Shown here: positions 1 through 5,218 of the stretch, piece after piece
Numbering within the stretch: the stretch's first letter is position 1
Layout of the letters: each line of letters opens with the position of its first letter
DNA from: an uncultured Thalassolituus sp.
Lineage (GTDB): Bacteria > Pseudomonadota > Gammaproteobacteria > Pseudomonadales > Oceanobacteraceae
Length of the DNA: 16,975 bases
NCBI GenBank assembly: GCA_913054055.1
Contig: CAJXIT010000029.1
Location: 1 to 16,975 of the forward strand
Direction: 5' to 3'
Made by a program: the position numbers and the translations under genes
Notes under the pieces: generated by a model
Told to the model about the DNA's origin: nothing
The model's database searches: none
Seen by the model: the letters and a program-made list of their open reading frames with translations, nothing else

Positions 1-143
1 AGAACTAAAGAAGTCACCTTGTGAACTTGCTCTTCATCATCCACGATCAAAATACGCCAAACATGACTGTGGCGTACTTCTTCAACGGCCACCTCATCAT
101 CTTGTGGCTCATCATTACCGAATAATAAGTCTGAATCCGACAT
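1..143 (-). CDS. Response regulator, N-terminal fragment (REC domain; probably DUF3369 family)
   Basis: Only the first 47 codons are inside the window; the gene continues past base 1. It begins at ATG 143-141 behind a strong ribosome-binding site (AAAGGAG, then AACAT). The protein opens with an acidic tail (MSDSDLLFGNDEPQDDE), followed by WRILIVDDEEQVHKVT, the first beta strand and acidic pocket (DDE) of a receiver domain. The acidic leader and the 'VDDEEQVH.VT' pattern resemble response regulators that carry a DUF3369 domain and often a C-terminal HD-GYP or GGDEF output; that output is inference because it is not visible. It diverges from the histidine kinase at 271, which is its likely phosphodonor. 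Confidence 0.8.
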   Translation of the reverse strand, partial: MSDSDLLFGNDEPQDDEVAVEEVRHSHVWRILIVDDEEQVHKVTSLV

Positions 144-194
144 ATGTTCTCCTTTATTACTTATAGTTTAGACATATATGCCGAGTCTGCTGCT

Positions 195-212
195 ACTCTA
201 TGTATATAGAGT
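195..212. repeat. Palindrome in the divergent response regulator/kinase spacer
   Basis: Perfect inverted repeat with arms ACTCTAT (195-201) and ATAGAGT (206-212) around GTAT. It sits midway in the 127 bp spacer between the two divergent starts, the expected place for an operator serving one or both genes. No matching regulator is identified and I see no clear sigma-70 promoter pair around it. Confidence 0.4.
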
Positions 213-270
213 GGAGTTTTTTATGAGTTTTTATGGTGCCGATGCATGACCTAATCGCTAAGGGCCTAAA

Positions 271-1878
271 ATGACGCAGTGGTTTGTGCGTTTAGGCTTT
301 GGCCAGAAGATACAGCTGTTGATCAATGTGGTGAGCATGAGCGTTCTGCTGTCTGCCATATTTGTCATTGGCTTAGGGTTTTATGGCCAGTTTAAAACCA
401 ACCTTGAAGATCGAGTGTTGCAGAAGAGTAACCTACTGGCCGATGCGGCTGCAGTAGGCGTGGTGTTTGATCAACCAGAATCTGTGAATATGTTATTAAG
501 CTCCCTATCCGTGGACGGCGGTGTGGAATCTGCTGTGGTATTTAAAAAGCACGGATTGGGGGACTATCAATATTTTGCTCATTATCAAAAGTCATCCTTA
601 GAGCCCGTAGATGGATATCAATATGAACGTGGCCCCGTCAAATTGTGGGATGACGGTTTCTTCACATTACGTTTGCCTATTTTGGTGGATAACGAAGAAG
701 TCGGGCGCATTATCATCAAAGAAGATGATAACTATTTAAGCGCGTTTATCGATACTACCCTCACTTATATGCTCCCTGTGGTTTTGGCCAGTATGATCCT
801 AGTATGGTTGGTCTCTCGATCGGTTCAAAATCGTTTAGCAGCCCCACTTAACCAATTAACTCAAGCCGTCCATGAAGTGGCTTACAAGCAGGACTACAGT
901 AAAAGTGTAGAGATCATCAGTAATGATGAGTTTGGTGAGTTAGGCAATGCATTCAATCAAATGCTGGCTAAGTTAGGTGAGCACGACCGCTTTCGGGTTG
1001 AAAAAGAGACTGAGATCATTCGTTTAAATGCTGAACTAGAGGATAAAGTTTATGAACGTACGAAGGAGTTACGCAGCAGCTTAGACGACTTAAAGTTGAC
1101 TCAACAGCAATTAGTTGAACAAGAAAAGATGGCATCTTTAGGTGAATTGGTTGCGGGTGTGGCACATGAGATTAACACCCCAATTGGTGTTGGAATCACA
1201 GCAGTTAGTCACATGGCTGAAAGCATATCACGAATACAAACTGCATTTGAAACTGGCAAGCTGACCAAGAAAGAATTTGGCGATATGCTTAGCGCGATCA
1301 ATGAAAGTGCGGATATTATTGGCAGTAATTTACGCCGAGCAGCTGACTTAGTAAAAGCTTTTAAAGCGGTTGCGGTGGATCAGTCTAGTGCCGAATTACG
1401 GCAGATTGAGCTTGAAGGGTACATTAAAGATATTCTTACGTCGTTAAGGCCTAAGCTAAAACGAACCAAGCATGAGATCGATATTCAAATTCCAGAAAGC
1501 ATTGAGCTTTACTGCGACCCGGGGGCTATTTCTCAAATCATCACCAATTTAATTATGAACTCTCTTAATCATGCATTTTTAGCCGATCAAGTGGGTCATA
1601 TTTCCATCGCGGCTAATATCAAAGGTGGGACGTTACACCTAACCTATAGTGACGATGGTCAAGGTATTGATGAAGACATATTGCAGCGCTTATTTGACCC
1701 ATTTGTCACCACTAAACGGGGTCAGGGAGGCAGTGGCCTAGGGACTCATATTATCTATAATCTGGTTACTCAGGCCCTAGGTGGGCGAATTCAATGCGTG
1801 AGCGAACTGGGCCAAGGTAGTCGATTTGAAATAACGTTGCCCATGTCAAAACTCACATATCATGGGCAAACCCATTGA
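271..1878 (+). CDS. Membrane sensor histidine kinase (CHASE8-like sensor, HAMP, HisKA-like, HATPase)
   Basis: A 535-residue inner-membrane sensor kinase. A first membrane helix lies at about 17-39 and a second at 166-183. The periplasmic part between them resembles CHASE8-type sensor domains ('DAAAVGVVFDQPES' at 58-71). A HAMP segment follows at about 184-238, then a coiled coil at 242-285 and an H-box with phospho-acceptor His299 in VAHEINTP. The ATPase domain shows the N-box (N426, N430), G1 box DDGQGID (461-467), F-box FDPF (475-478) and G2 box GGSGLG (486-491), so it should be catalytically active. There is no receiver domain. The ATG at 271 has only a weak AAGGG-like ribosome site, and no longer in-frame start is available. 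It diverges from the response regulator at 1-143. The ligand is unknown. Confidence 0.88.
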   Translation: MTQWFVRLGFGQKIQLLINVVSMSVLLSAIFVIGLGFYGQFKTNLEDRVLQKSNLLADAAAVGVVFDQPESVNMLLSSLSVDGGVESAVVFKKHGLGDYQYFAHYQKSSLEPVDGYQYERGPVKLWDDGFFTLRLPILVDNEEVGRIIIKEDDNYLSAFIDTTLTYMLPVVLASMILVWLVSRSVQNRLAAPLNQLTQAVHEVAYKQDYSKSVEIISNDEFGELGNAFNQMLAKLGEHDRFRVEKETEIIRLNAELEDKVYERTKELRSSLDDLKLTQQQLVEQEKMASLGELVAGVAHEINTPIGVGITAVSHMAESISRIQTAFETGKLTKKEFGDMLSAINESADIIGSNLRRAADLVKAFKAVAVDQSSAELRQIELEGYIKDILTSLRPKLKRTKHEIDIQIPESIELYCDPGAISQIITNLIMNSLNHAFLADQVGHISIAANIKGGTLHLTYSDDGQGIDEDILQRLFDPFVTTKRGQGGSGLGTHIIYNLVTQALGGRIQCVSELGQGSRFEITLPMSKLTYHGQTH

Positions 1879-1889
1879 GATTGAATGTA

Positions 1890-2354
1890 TTATGGTGCGA
1901 TATTTTCCATAATGCACTGCCATTGATCATCCGATACCGGCATCACTGATAGTCTATTTCCTTTTTTTAGTAAGGCGAAATCAGCCAGTCTTTGGTCCTT
2001 AAGTGCCAATTTTTTCAGGGTCGCCAGTGTGAGTACGCTGCTGAATTTCGAACTGAAGCGCACATCAATCGCACTCCATGGATTGGAATCTAATGCTTTC
2101 TTATCAAAGTAAGGGCTGTTTTTATCTACTGCTAAAGGGTCTTCGTAGTAAGTGCCTGCTATTTCCACAATCCCTATAATTCCTACTTCTTTGCAGCTTG
2201 AGTGGTAAAAAAACGCAAGCTCACCAGGCTGCATCTGGCGAATAAAATTACGTGCTTGATAGTTTCTAATACCGTCCCAGGGCTCAATGGTTTTCTGTTT
2301 TAAATCATCAATTGAGAATTCATTGGGTTCACTTTTTAATAGCCAGCGGGTCAT
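1890..2354 (-). CDS. EVE-domain protein (THYN1-like)
   Basis: A 154-residue single-domain protein. The whole length matches the EVE fold, a PUA-like module: WLLKSEPNEFS (4-14), WDGIRNYQARN (26-36), AFFYHSS (47-53) and GNRLSVMPV (132-140). EVE domains bind modified cytosine or adenine bases in nucleic acids; the bacterial stand-alone versions have no settled role. The start ATG at 2354-2352 follows AAAGGTG with good spacing. The gene converges on the histidine kinase with only 11 bp between stops and diverges from the small membrane peptide at 2610. Stand-alone EVE genes near fau/zapA are, as I recall, common in gammaproteobacteria, so a housekeeping role is likelier than a defence role; no restriction or modification gene is nearby. 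Confidence 0.88.
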   Translation of the reverse strand: MTRWLLKSEPNEFSIDDLKQKTIEPWDGIRNYQARNFIRQMQPGELAFFYHSSCKEVGIIGIVEIAGTYYEDPLAVDKNSPYFDKKALDSNPWSAIDVRFSSKFSSVLTLATLKKLALKDQRLADFALLKKGNRLSVMPVSDDQWQCIMENIAP

Positions 2355-2374
2355 TTTGCACCTTTAACTTTTTG

Positions 2375-2410
2375 GTTACATTGAGTTACATTTCTGCTCC
2401 CGGTTAACAT
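2375..2410. promoter_or_regulatory. Cluster of GTTACAT-type repeats upstream of the EVE gene
   Basis: GTTACATT occurs at 2375-2382 and again at 2385-2392, exactly 10 bp (one helical turn) apart. The related GTTAACAT is at 2403-2410 and another TTACAT at 2435-2440. Spaced repeats like this just upstream of a start suggest a regulator binding site for the EVE gene or the divergent peptide gene. No regulator is identified. Confidence 0.3.
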
Positions 2411-2422
2411 CCGGTATTCAAT

Positions 2423-2451
2423 TTGCAATACAACTTACATGTTAGTATGTA
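2423..2451 (+). promoter_or_regulatory. Possible sigma-70 promoter toward the small membrane peptide
   Basis: TTGCAA (2423-2428) and TATGTA (2446-2451) are spaced by 17 bp, a plausible -35/-10 pair. The resulting leader to the ATG at 2610 would be about 150 nt. Both boxes are imperfect and I have no independent support. Confidence 0.25.
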
Positions 2452-2486
2452 CTTTATGGCCACGGTCACAAATGCACTACAAAACA

Positions 2487-2502
2487 TGTGACGTCAGTCA
2501 CT
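2487..2502. promoter_or_regulatory. CRP/Vfr-like binding site
   Basis: TGTGA (2487-2491), six bases, then TCACT (2498-2502) matches nine of ten conserved positions of the CRP half-sites TGTGA-N6-TCACA. It lies between the divergent EVE gene and the 46-residue peptide gene, about 110-120 bp from the latter's start. If real, it would make the small membrane peptide responsive to cAMP or a related signal. Confidence 0.4.
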
Positions 2503-2609
2503 GTGATGATTGAATAAACAACCTAAAGTAATAAGAAGAAAAACAGGATTGCTTCATTTTTTACGTACGAGTTTTACAGGAAGTAGAGCAGGCGTAGAGG
2601 CTTAACAAG

Positions 2610-2750
2610 ATGAAATCACATCGCCCTGACCTAATGGTCATTATTAGCATCGTTTTTGTATTTGGTGCCATTGCTACAAGCTTAACTGCAAATAGCGAAG
2701 ATCAATCAAAAAACATGCAAGCACAAGTTTCTCAGCATATTATTCGATAA
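2610..2750 (+). CDS. Small single-span membrane peptide, 46 residues, unknown function
   Basis: ATG at 2610, stop TAA at 2748-2750. The product begins MKSHRPDL, continues with a hydrophobic helix at about 8-26 (MVIISIVFVFGAIATSL) and ends in a polar tail with several Gln, Ser and Asn. A positive N-terminus followed by one helix fits a small inner-membrane protein with its tail outside, or an uncleaved signal anchor. AGAGG at 2596-2600 gives a usable ribosome site nine bases before the start. The gene has a 255 bp upstream region with a CRP-like site, and it ends 10 bp before the convergent fau stop. I recall similar short 'RPDL.VI..VF.FG' peptides in marine gammaproteobacteria but cannot name a family. 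Confidence 0.6.
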   Translation: MKSHRPDLMVIISIVFVFGAIATSLTANSEDQSKNMQAQVSQHIIR

Positions 2751-2760
2751 TCTTGCTTTA

Positions 2761-3360
2761 TTAAGCGACTTGAATAATGCCTTTATCAGTTATGATGGTC
2801 GATAAAGGTATGTCCCAGCTTTCAATCGGAAGTTTGTGGACTTGCTGAAAGTGGTGCGCCAAACCAATTAATTTGGGTTTTTGGTTTTGAGACTGCTTAA
2901 GAAATTCGAACGTACGATCGTAAAACCCTCCGCCCATTCCTAGGCGACCACCCTGATGATCAAACGCGACCAGCGGCATAAATACCACATCCAGTTGTTT
3001 GGCTGTGATCATGTTATTGCGCTTTGGGTCGGGTTCGGCAATGCCAAACTTATTGTTCGTCATAGGGCCTTGATAATCCCCAAACCAAAGTTGCCCTTTT
3101 TTCAATGGGTGCAGACTGGGTAAAAAACAGGCTTTTTTTCTATAGAGTGCTTTTGTGGCGAACACTATTGGGTCTATTTCTCCGTCATTGGATAGGTAAA
3201 CACCGATATTATTGGCTCTCTGATACCAAGGTTGTGACAAAATTTGCTGACTTAAGCGCTTGGCAGCTTCTAGTTGCTGCTGATCTGAAATGGCATTACG
3301 TTGCTGGCGCATGAACTGGCGAATGCTGCTGCGGTCGTTTGAATTGAAATCAGAACTCAT
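2761..3360 (-). CDS. fau: 5-formyltetrahydrofolate cyclo-ligase
   Basis: A 199-residue cytosolic enzyme (YgfA/Fau, MTHFS family) that uses ATP to convert 5-formyl-tetrahydrofolate to 5,10-methenyl-tetrahydrofolate, returning this inhibitory folate to the one-carbon pool. The family signature GGRLGMGGGFYDRT is at 137-150. Other conserved parts are the N-terminal RQQRNAIS (18-25), FLPSLHP (79-85), VFMPLVAFD (126-134) and the C-terminal WDIPLSTIIT (182-191). Length is normal. The start ATG at 3360-3358 has no good Shine-Dalgarno site; Met17 (MRQQR) is a possible alternative and closer to the conserved core. The gene lies downstream of 6S RNA on the same strand, as in E. coli, where ssrS and ygfA are co-transcribed; read-through from the 6S promoter is expected. 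Confidence 0.95.
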   Translation of the reverse strand: MSSDFNSNDRSSIRQFMRQQRNAISDQQQLEAAKRLSQQILSQPWYQRANNIGVYLSNDGEIDPIVFATKALYRKKACFLPSLHPLKKGQLWFGDYQGPMTNNKFGIAEPDPKRNNMITAKQLDVVFMPLVAFDHQGGRLGMGGGFYDRTFEFLKQSQNQKPKLIGLAHHFQQVHKLPIESWDIPLSTIITDKGIIQVA

Positions 3361-3390
3361 TATTGAGACTCAAAAACAGGGTGGTTTATC

Positions 3391-3495
3391 TTAACTAAGA
3401 TAGGTGTAAGCGTCACTCTCTACAGCTATCTGCTTTAATGAAGCGTCTGGGCTTTCTTCATACCAGAAGTGAGGGACGAACTGTTTGGTATCCAT
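3391..3495 (-). CDS. Possible 34-residue ORF in the 6S-to-fau spacer
   Basis: ATG at 3495-3493, stop TAA at 3393-3391. The product begins MDTKQFVPHFWYEES and ends SDAYTYLS. Amino-acid composition is balanced and protein-like, but no clear ribosome site precedes the start and I do not recognise the sequence. The stop codon lies inside a palindrome (3388-3401: arms ATCTTA and TAAGAT around AC). It could be a leader peptide for fau or chance. Weak call. Confidence 0.25.
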   Translation of the reverse strand: MDTKQFVPHFWYEESPDASLKQIAVESDAYTYLS

Positions 3496-3529
3496 AGATT
3501 AACCAGCCAAATTTTGGAAACCGTCTGAG

Positions 3530-3680
3530 ACTCCCGATCAAAGCACCTCATGCGTCGGGAGTGACGAAATTTGTACGCCATACCCGAGCCGAGCGGTCCA
3601 GCATATAGATGCTGATCGTGAAATAGAAAATGGCTTCCCGCTCATTGGCTACAAGCAGGCCCTCATAGAAATAAGAGGGT
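3530..3680 (-). ncRNA. Structured RNA segment downstream of 6S RNA (extended 6S transcript or separate RNA)
   Basis: Three consecutive stem-loops are predicted by eye. The first has arms at 3660-3664 and 3675-3679. The second is a bulged nine-pair stem, 3588-3596 with 3638-3649, enclosing a hairpin with arms CAGCAT (3599-3604) and ATGCTG (3609-3614). The third has a perfect 8 bp stem, ACTCCCGA (3530-3537) and TCGGGAGT (3555-3562). A possible minus-strand promoter lies inside the 3' end of 6S: CTGACA (3712-3707), 18 bp, CATATT (3688-3683). The segment could instead be the long 3' extension of the 6S primary transcript heading into fau. No U-rich terminator follows. This is inference. Confidence 0.3.
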
Positions 3681-3688
3681 AAAATATG

Positions 3689-3867
3689 GGCTCTCCACTG
3701 TGCCGCTGTCAGAGAAAGGCCTTGAACCGAGAGGTCCAAGGTGGTGGTTCCTGATCTGATTCGGGCTTCCCGCTCAAGGCGGACTTGCACTCCCTCAATG
3801 TCGAGGAACCTCCAAAATAATGAGTAAGGCTCGAGGACTTCAAAGACTGGCTAACACCCCAGAGAGT
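3689..3867 (-). ncRNA. ssrS: 6S RNA
   Basis: About 179 nt, the usual 6S length. 6S RNA folds as a long hairpin with an open central bubble that mimics an open promoter and binds sigma-70 RNA polymerase in stationary phase. On the minus strand it starts near CTCTCTGGGGTGTT, which pairs with the 3' end CACAGTGGAGAG to close the molecule. Conserved landmarks appear in order: TCGAGCC near the 5' side, GGGAAGCCCGAAT on the 3' side of the bubble, then CACCTTGGACC followed by GGTTCAAGG and GACAGCGGCAC, which align well with the 3' part of E. coli 6S. A TATAAT box lies just upstream. Position between zapA and fau is the classic gammaproteobacterial location. Ends are accurate to a few bases. Confidence 0.88.
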
Positions 3868-3873
3868 ATGAAA

Positions 3874-3879
3874 ATTATA
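3874..3879 (-). promoter_or_regulatory. -10 box of the 6S RNA promoter
   Basis: TATAAT on the minus strand, a perfect -10 element 6-7 nt before the inferred 6S RNA start near 3867. The -35 region is poor (CAGCAA at a 17 bp spacing, or TTGCAG at 20 bp). It lies between the zapA stop and ssrS, so 6S has its own promoter and may also receive zapA read-through. Confidence 0.65.
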
Positions 3880-3949
3880 ACGTATCTTTGGGGCTTTTGC
3901 TGCAATGCAAAGTGAATTAAATCGCTTGCATTTTCTCAGAAATTAAGAA

Positions 3950-4255
3950 TTATTCGCCTAGATCTAACTGCTGATCTTGTGCCAATGCGCTTTCAATTTT
4001 TGCATTCATTTGTGATAGCTGGGTTTGTGCAGACTGGCTAGAACCTGTGGCATTTAAGAAATCATTAGCCAAGTTAAGTCCCGCCATAATGGCCACTCGT
4101 TCAGTGCCATAGAGTTTGCCTTGGGCTTTAATTTCGATCATGCGGTCGTTTAGTAGCTTGGCCGCACGCTCTAGGTCTTGACGACTTTCTTGTGGGCAAG
4201 CCACTAGGTATTCTTTGCCTAAAATTTCCACACTGACTGTGTTCTCGTCACTCAT
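3950..4255 (-). CDS. zapA: Cell division protein ZapA
   Basis: A 101-residue cytosolic protein that binds FtsZ and bundles its protofilaments at the division ring. The N-terminal beta hairpin VSVEILGKEYLVACP (6-20), the helix with LERAAKLLNDRM (28-39) and the stretch TERVAIMAGLNLANDFL (51-67) are typical of ZapA. The Gln-rich C-terminal third forms the coiled coil used for tetramer formation. Length is normal. Its start overlaps the upstream zapB-like gene by 8 bases, so the two are probably translationally coupled. ssrS and fau follow on the same strand. Confidence 0.92.
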   Translation of the reverse strand: MSDENTVSVEILGKEYLVACPQESRQDLERAAKLLNDRMIEIKAQGKLYGTERVAIMAGLNLANDFLNATGSSQSAQTQLSQMNAKIESALAQDQQLDLGE

Positions 4256-4463
4256 TAGGCTGTTGCTCCATATCTCTTAGGCGGGAGATCATTTCGGCGA
4301 TTTTATTGCGAGCCATTTCATTTTGCTGAAGTAAGCGCTGACGTTCATGAACCCAAGACTCTGAATCCGCTTTTAATTTGCGGTTTTCGTCTTTAACGCG
4401 ATGGTAAGCATTGACCAGTTCATCAAGCTTTTTGTTAATGTCTTTCAGGTTTAGGGTGTCCAT
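4248..4463 (-). CDS. ZapB-like coiled-coil protein (TIGR02449-type)
   Basis: A 71-residue, highly charged protein that is predicted to be almost wholly coiled coil (LDELVNAYHRVKDENRKLK at 13-31 onward to the RLRDMEQQ tail). It matches the small family found directly upstream of zapA in many gammaproteobacteria (TIGR02449), which resembles ZapB, the coiled-coil partner of ZapA at the division ring. A ZapB role is inferred from context and shape, not demonstrated by sequence alone. Start ATG is at 4463-4461 with a weak GGAT ribosome site. It is the first gene of the minus-strand zapB-like/zapA/ssrS/fau cluster and diverges from ygfB. Confidence 0.8.
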   Translation of the reverse strand: MDTLNLKDINKKLDELVNAYHRVKDENRKLKADSESWVHERQRLLQQNEMARNKIAEMISRLRDMEQQPNE

Positions 4464-4518
4464 TTGCTATCCAAATATACTAGCTACAGCGATTGATCAC
4501 GCGCCACAGAACAGGTTG

Positions 4519-4536
4519 GGAATCCATTTAGATTCC
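4519..4536. repeat. Inverted repeat in the zapB-like/ygfB divergent promoter region
   Basis: Arms GGAATC (4519-4524) and GATTCC (4531-4536) around CATTTA. It lies where the -35 region would be for the TATAAT box at 4551-4556, so a bound protein could control the ygfB operon. No regulator is identified. Confidence 0.35.
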
Positions 4537-4550
4537 TTTAAAGGGGTAAA

Positions 4551-4556
4551 TATAAT
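4551..4556 (+). promoter_or_regulatory. Likely -10 box for the ygfB-pepP-ubiH-ubiI operon
   Basis: Perfect TATAAT on the plus strand, 67 bp before the ygfB start. The corresponding -35 (TTAGAT at 4528-4533, 17 bp spacing) is poor and overlaps the inverted repeat, which would fit an activator-dependent or weak constitutive promoter. Confidence 0.5.
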
Positions 4557-4622
4557 CGTGTGTTCTTGGTGGGTCAATTAGAGCCGTGGTAGGATTGGCA
4601 AGATTTTATAGCGAGCGCCCTC

Positions 4623-5189
4623 ATGTCAGACACTTCTCCTGCCCGATTATCCCGATTTGATCTATACAGCAATATTGCCCTAAGCCAAGGGGCGTTAACC
4701 TCGCCATCGGCCTTACAGGGCTGGTTAATGGGTTATATCTGCACAGGTGCACGGTTAAATAAAGAACAGTGGCTAGAAGAAAGCGCTGAATATATGGGGC
4801 TGCCAAATGCTTGGAGCGATAAGAGTAAATTACCTGTTTTGGGTTTTTACCAAGATGAGCTAAAAGCCATACAAGCTGAGGAAATGAGCTACTCATTATT
4901 ATTGCCTGACGATGACACGGATTTTGGCGTGCGCATGCAAGCGTTCAGTGAATGGTCAAAAGGCTTTTTAGATGGTTTTGGGGCGTCTGGTCGTATCTCT
5001 GAAAGTGACTTAGATGAAGAAGTAATGGAAGTCTTGAAGCATTACGATGCATTCAGCTACGGCATCGAAGAAGATGAAATTGATGAAGACGGCGAGCGTT
5101 TATTTACCGAGCTGGTAGAGCATGCCCGTGTTACCGCTTTATTTATGTTTTACCACTTTAATAAACAGCCAGACCCAAAATTGCACTAA
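4623..5189 (+). CDS. ygfB: YgfB, UPF0149 family protein
   Basis: A 188-residue cytosolic protein of the UPF0149/YgfB family, an all-helical fold. Typical features are ALTSPSALQGWLMGYIC (24-40), the central LLPDDDTDFGVRMQAFSEWSKGFLDGFG (93-120) and the very acidic YGIEEDEIDEDGERLF region near 146-161. In Pseudomonas aeruginosa YgfB modulates expression of a peptidoglycan amidase and so affects beta-lactam sensitivity; whether that holds here is unknown. It leads the ygfB-pepP-ubiH-ubiI operon seen across gammaproteobacteria. The ribosome site before ATG 4623 is weak. Confidence 0.92.
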   Translation: MSDTSPARLSRFDLYSNIALSQGALTSPSALQGWLMGYICTGARLNKEQWLEESAEYMGLPNAWSDKSKLPVLGFYQDELKAIQAEEMSYSLLLPDDDTDFGVRMQAFSEWSKGFLDGFGASGRISESDLDEEVMEVLKHYDAFSYGIEEDEIDEDGERLFTELVEHARVTALFMFYHFNKQPDPKLH

Positions 5190-5218
5190 TTAAAGCGCCG
5201 TCGAATTTTTTTAATGGA

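Noticed and set aside
1862..1875. Short palindrome ATGGG/CCCAT at the end of the histidine kinase gene
   Set aside because: Five-pair stem inside coding sequence with no T tract on either strand; too weak to call a terminator.
1890..2354. EVE-domain protein as part of a defence or restriction system
   Set aside because: No nuclease, methylase or other defence gene adjoins it; neighbours are housekeeping genes.
3105..3314. Plus-strand open frame opposite fau
   Set aside because: It lies wholly inside the well-supported fau gene on the other strand and has no protein-like features.
3632..3776. 13-base direct repeat as a possible CRISPR or insertion footprint
   Set aside because: Only two copies, one inside 6S RNA, with no spacer-repeat regularity, cas gene or target-site duplication.
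3548..3790. Minus-strand open frame of 80 codons with a GTG start
   Set aside because: It overlaps the 3' half of 6S RNA and the stem-loops after it, and has no ribosome site or recognisable protein; the openness is explained by the structured RNA sequence.
4621..4896. Minus-strand open frame opposite ygfB
   Set aside because: Antisense shadow of ygfB; composition is unconvincing and it lacks a ribosome site.
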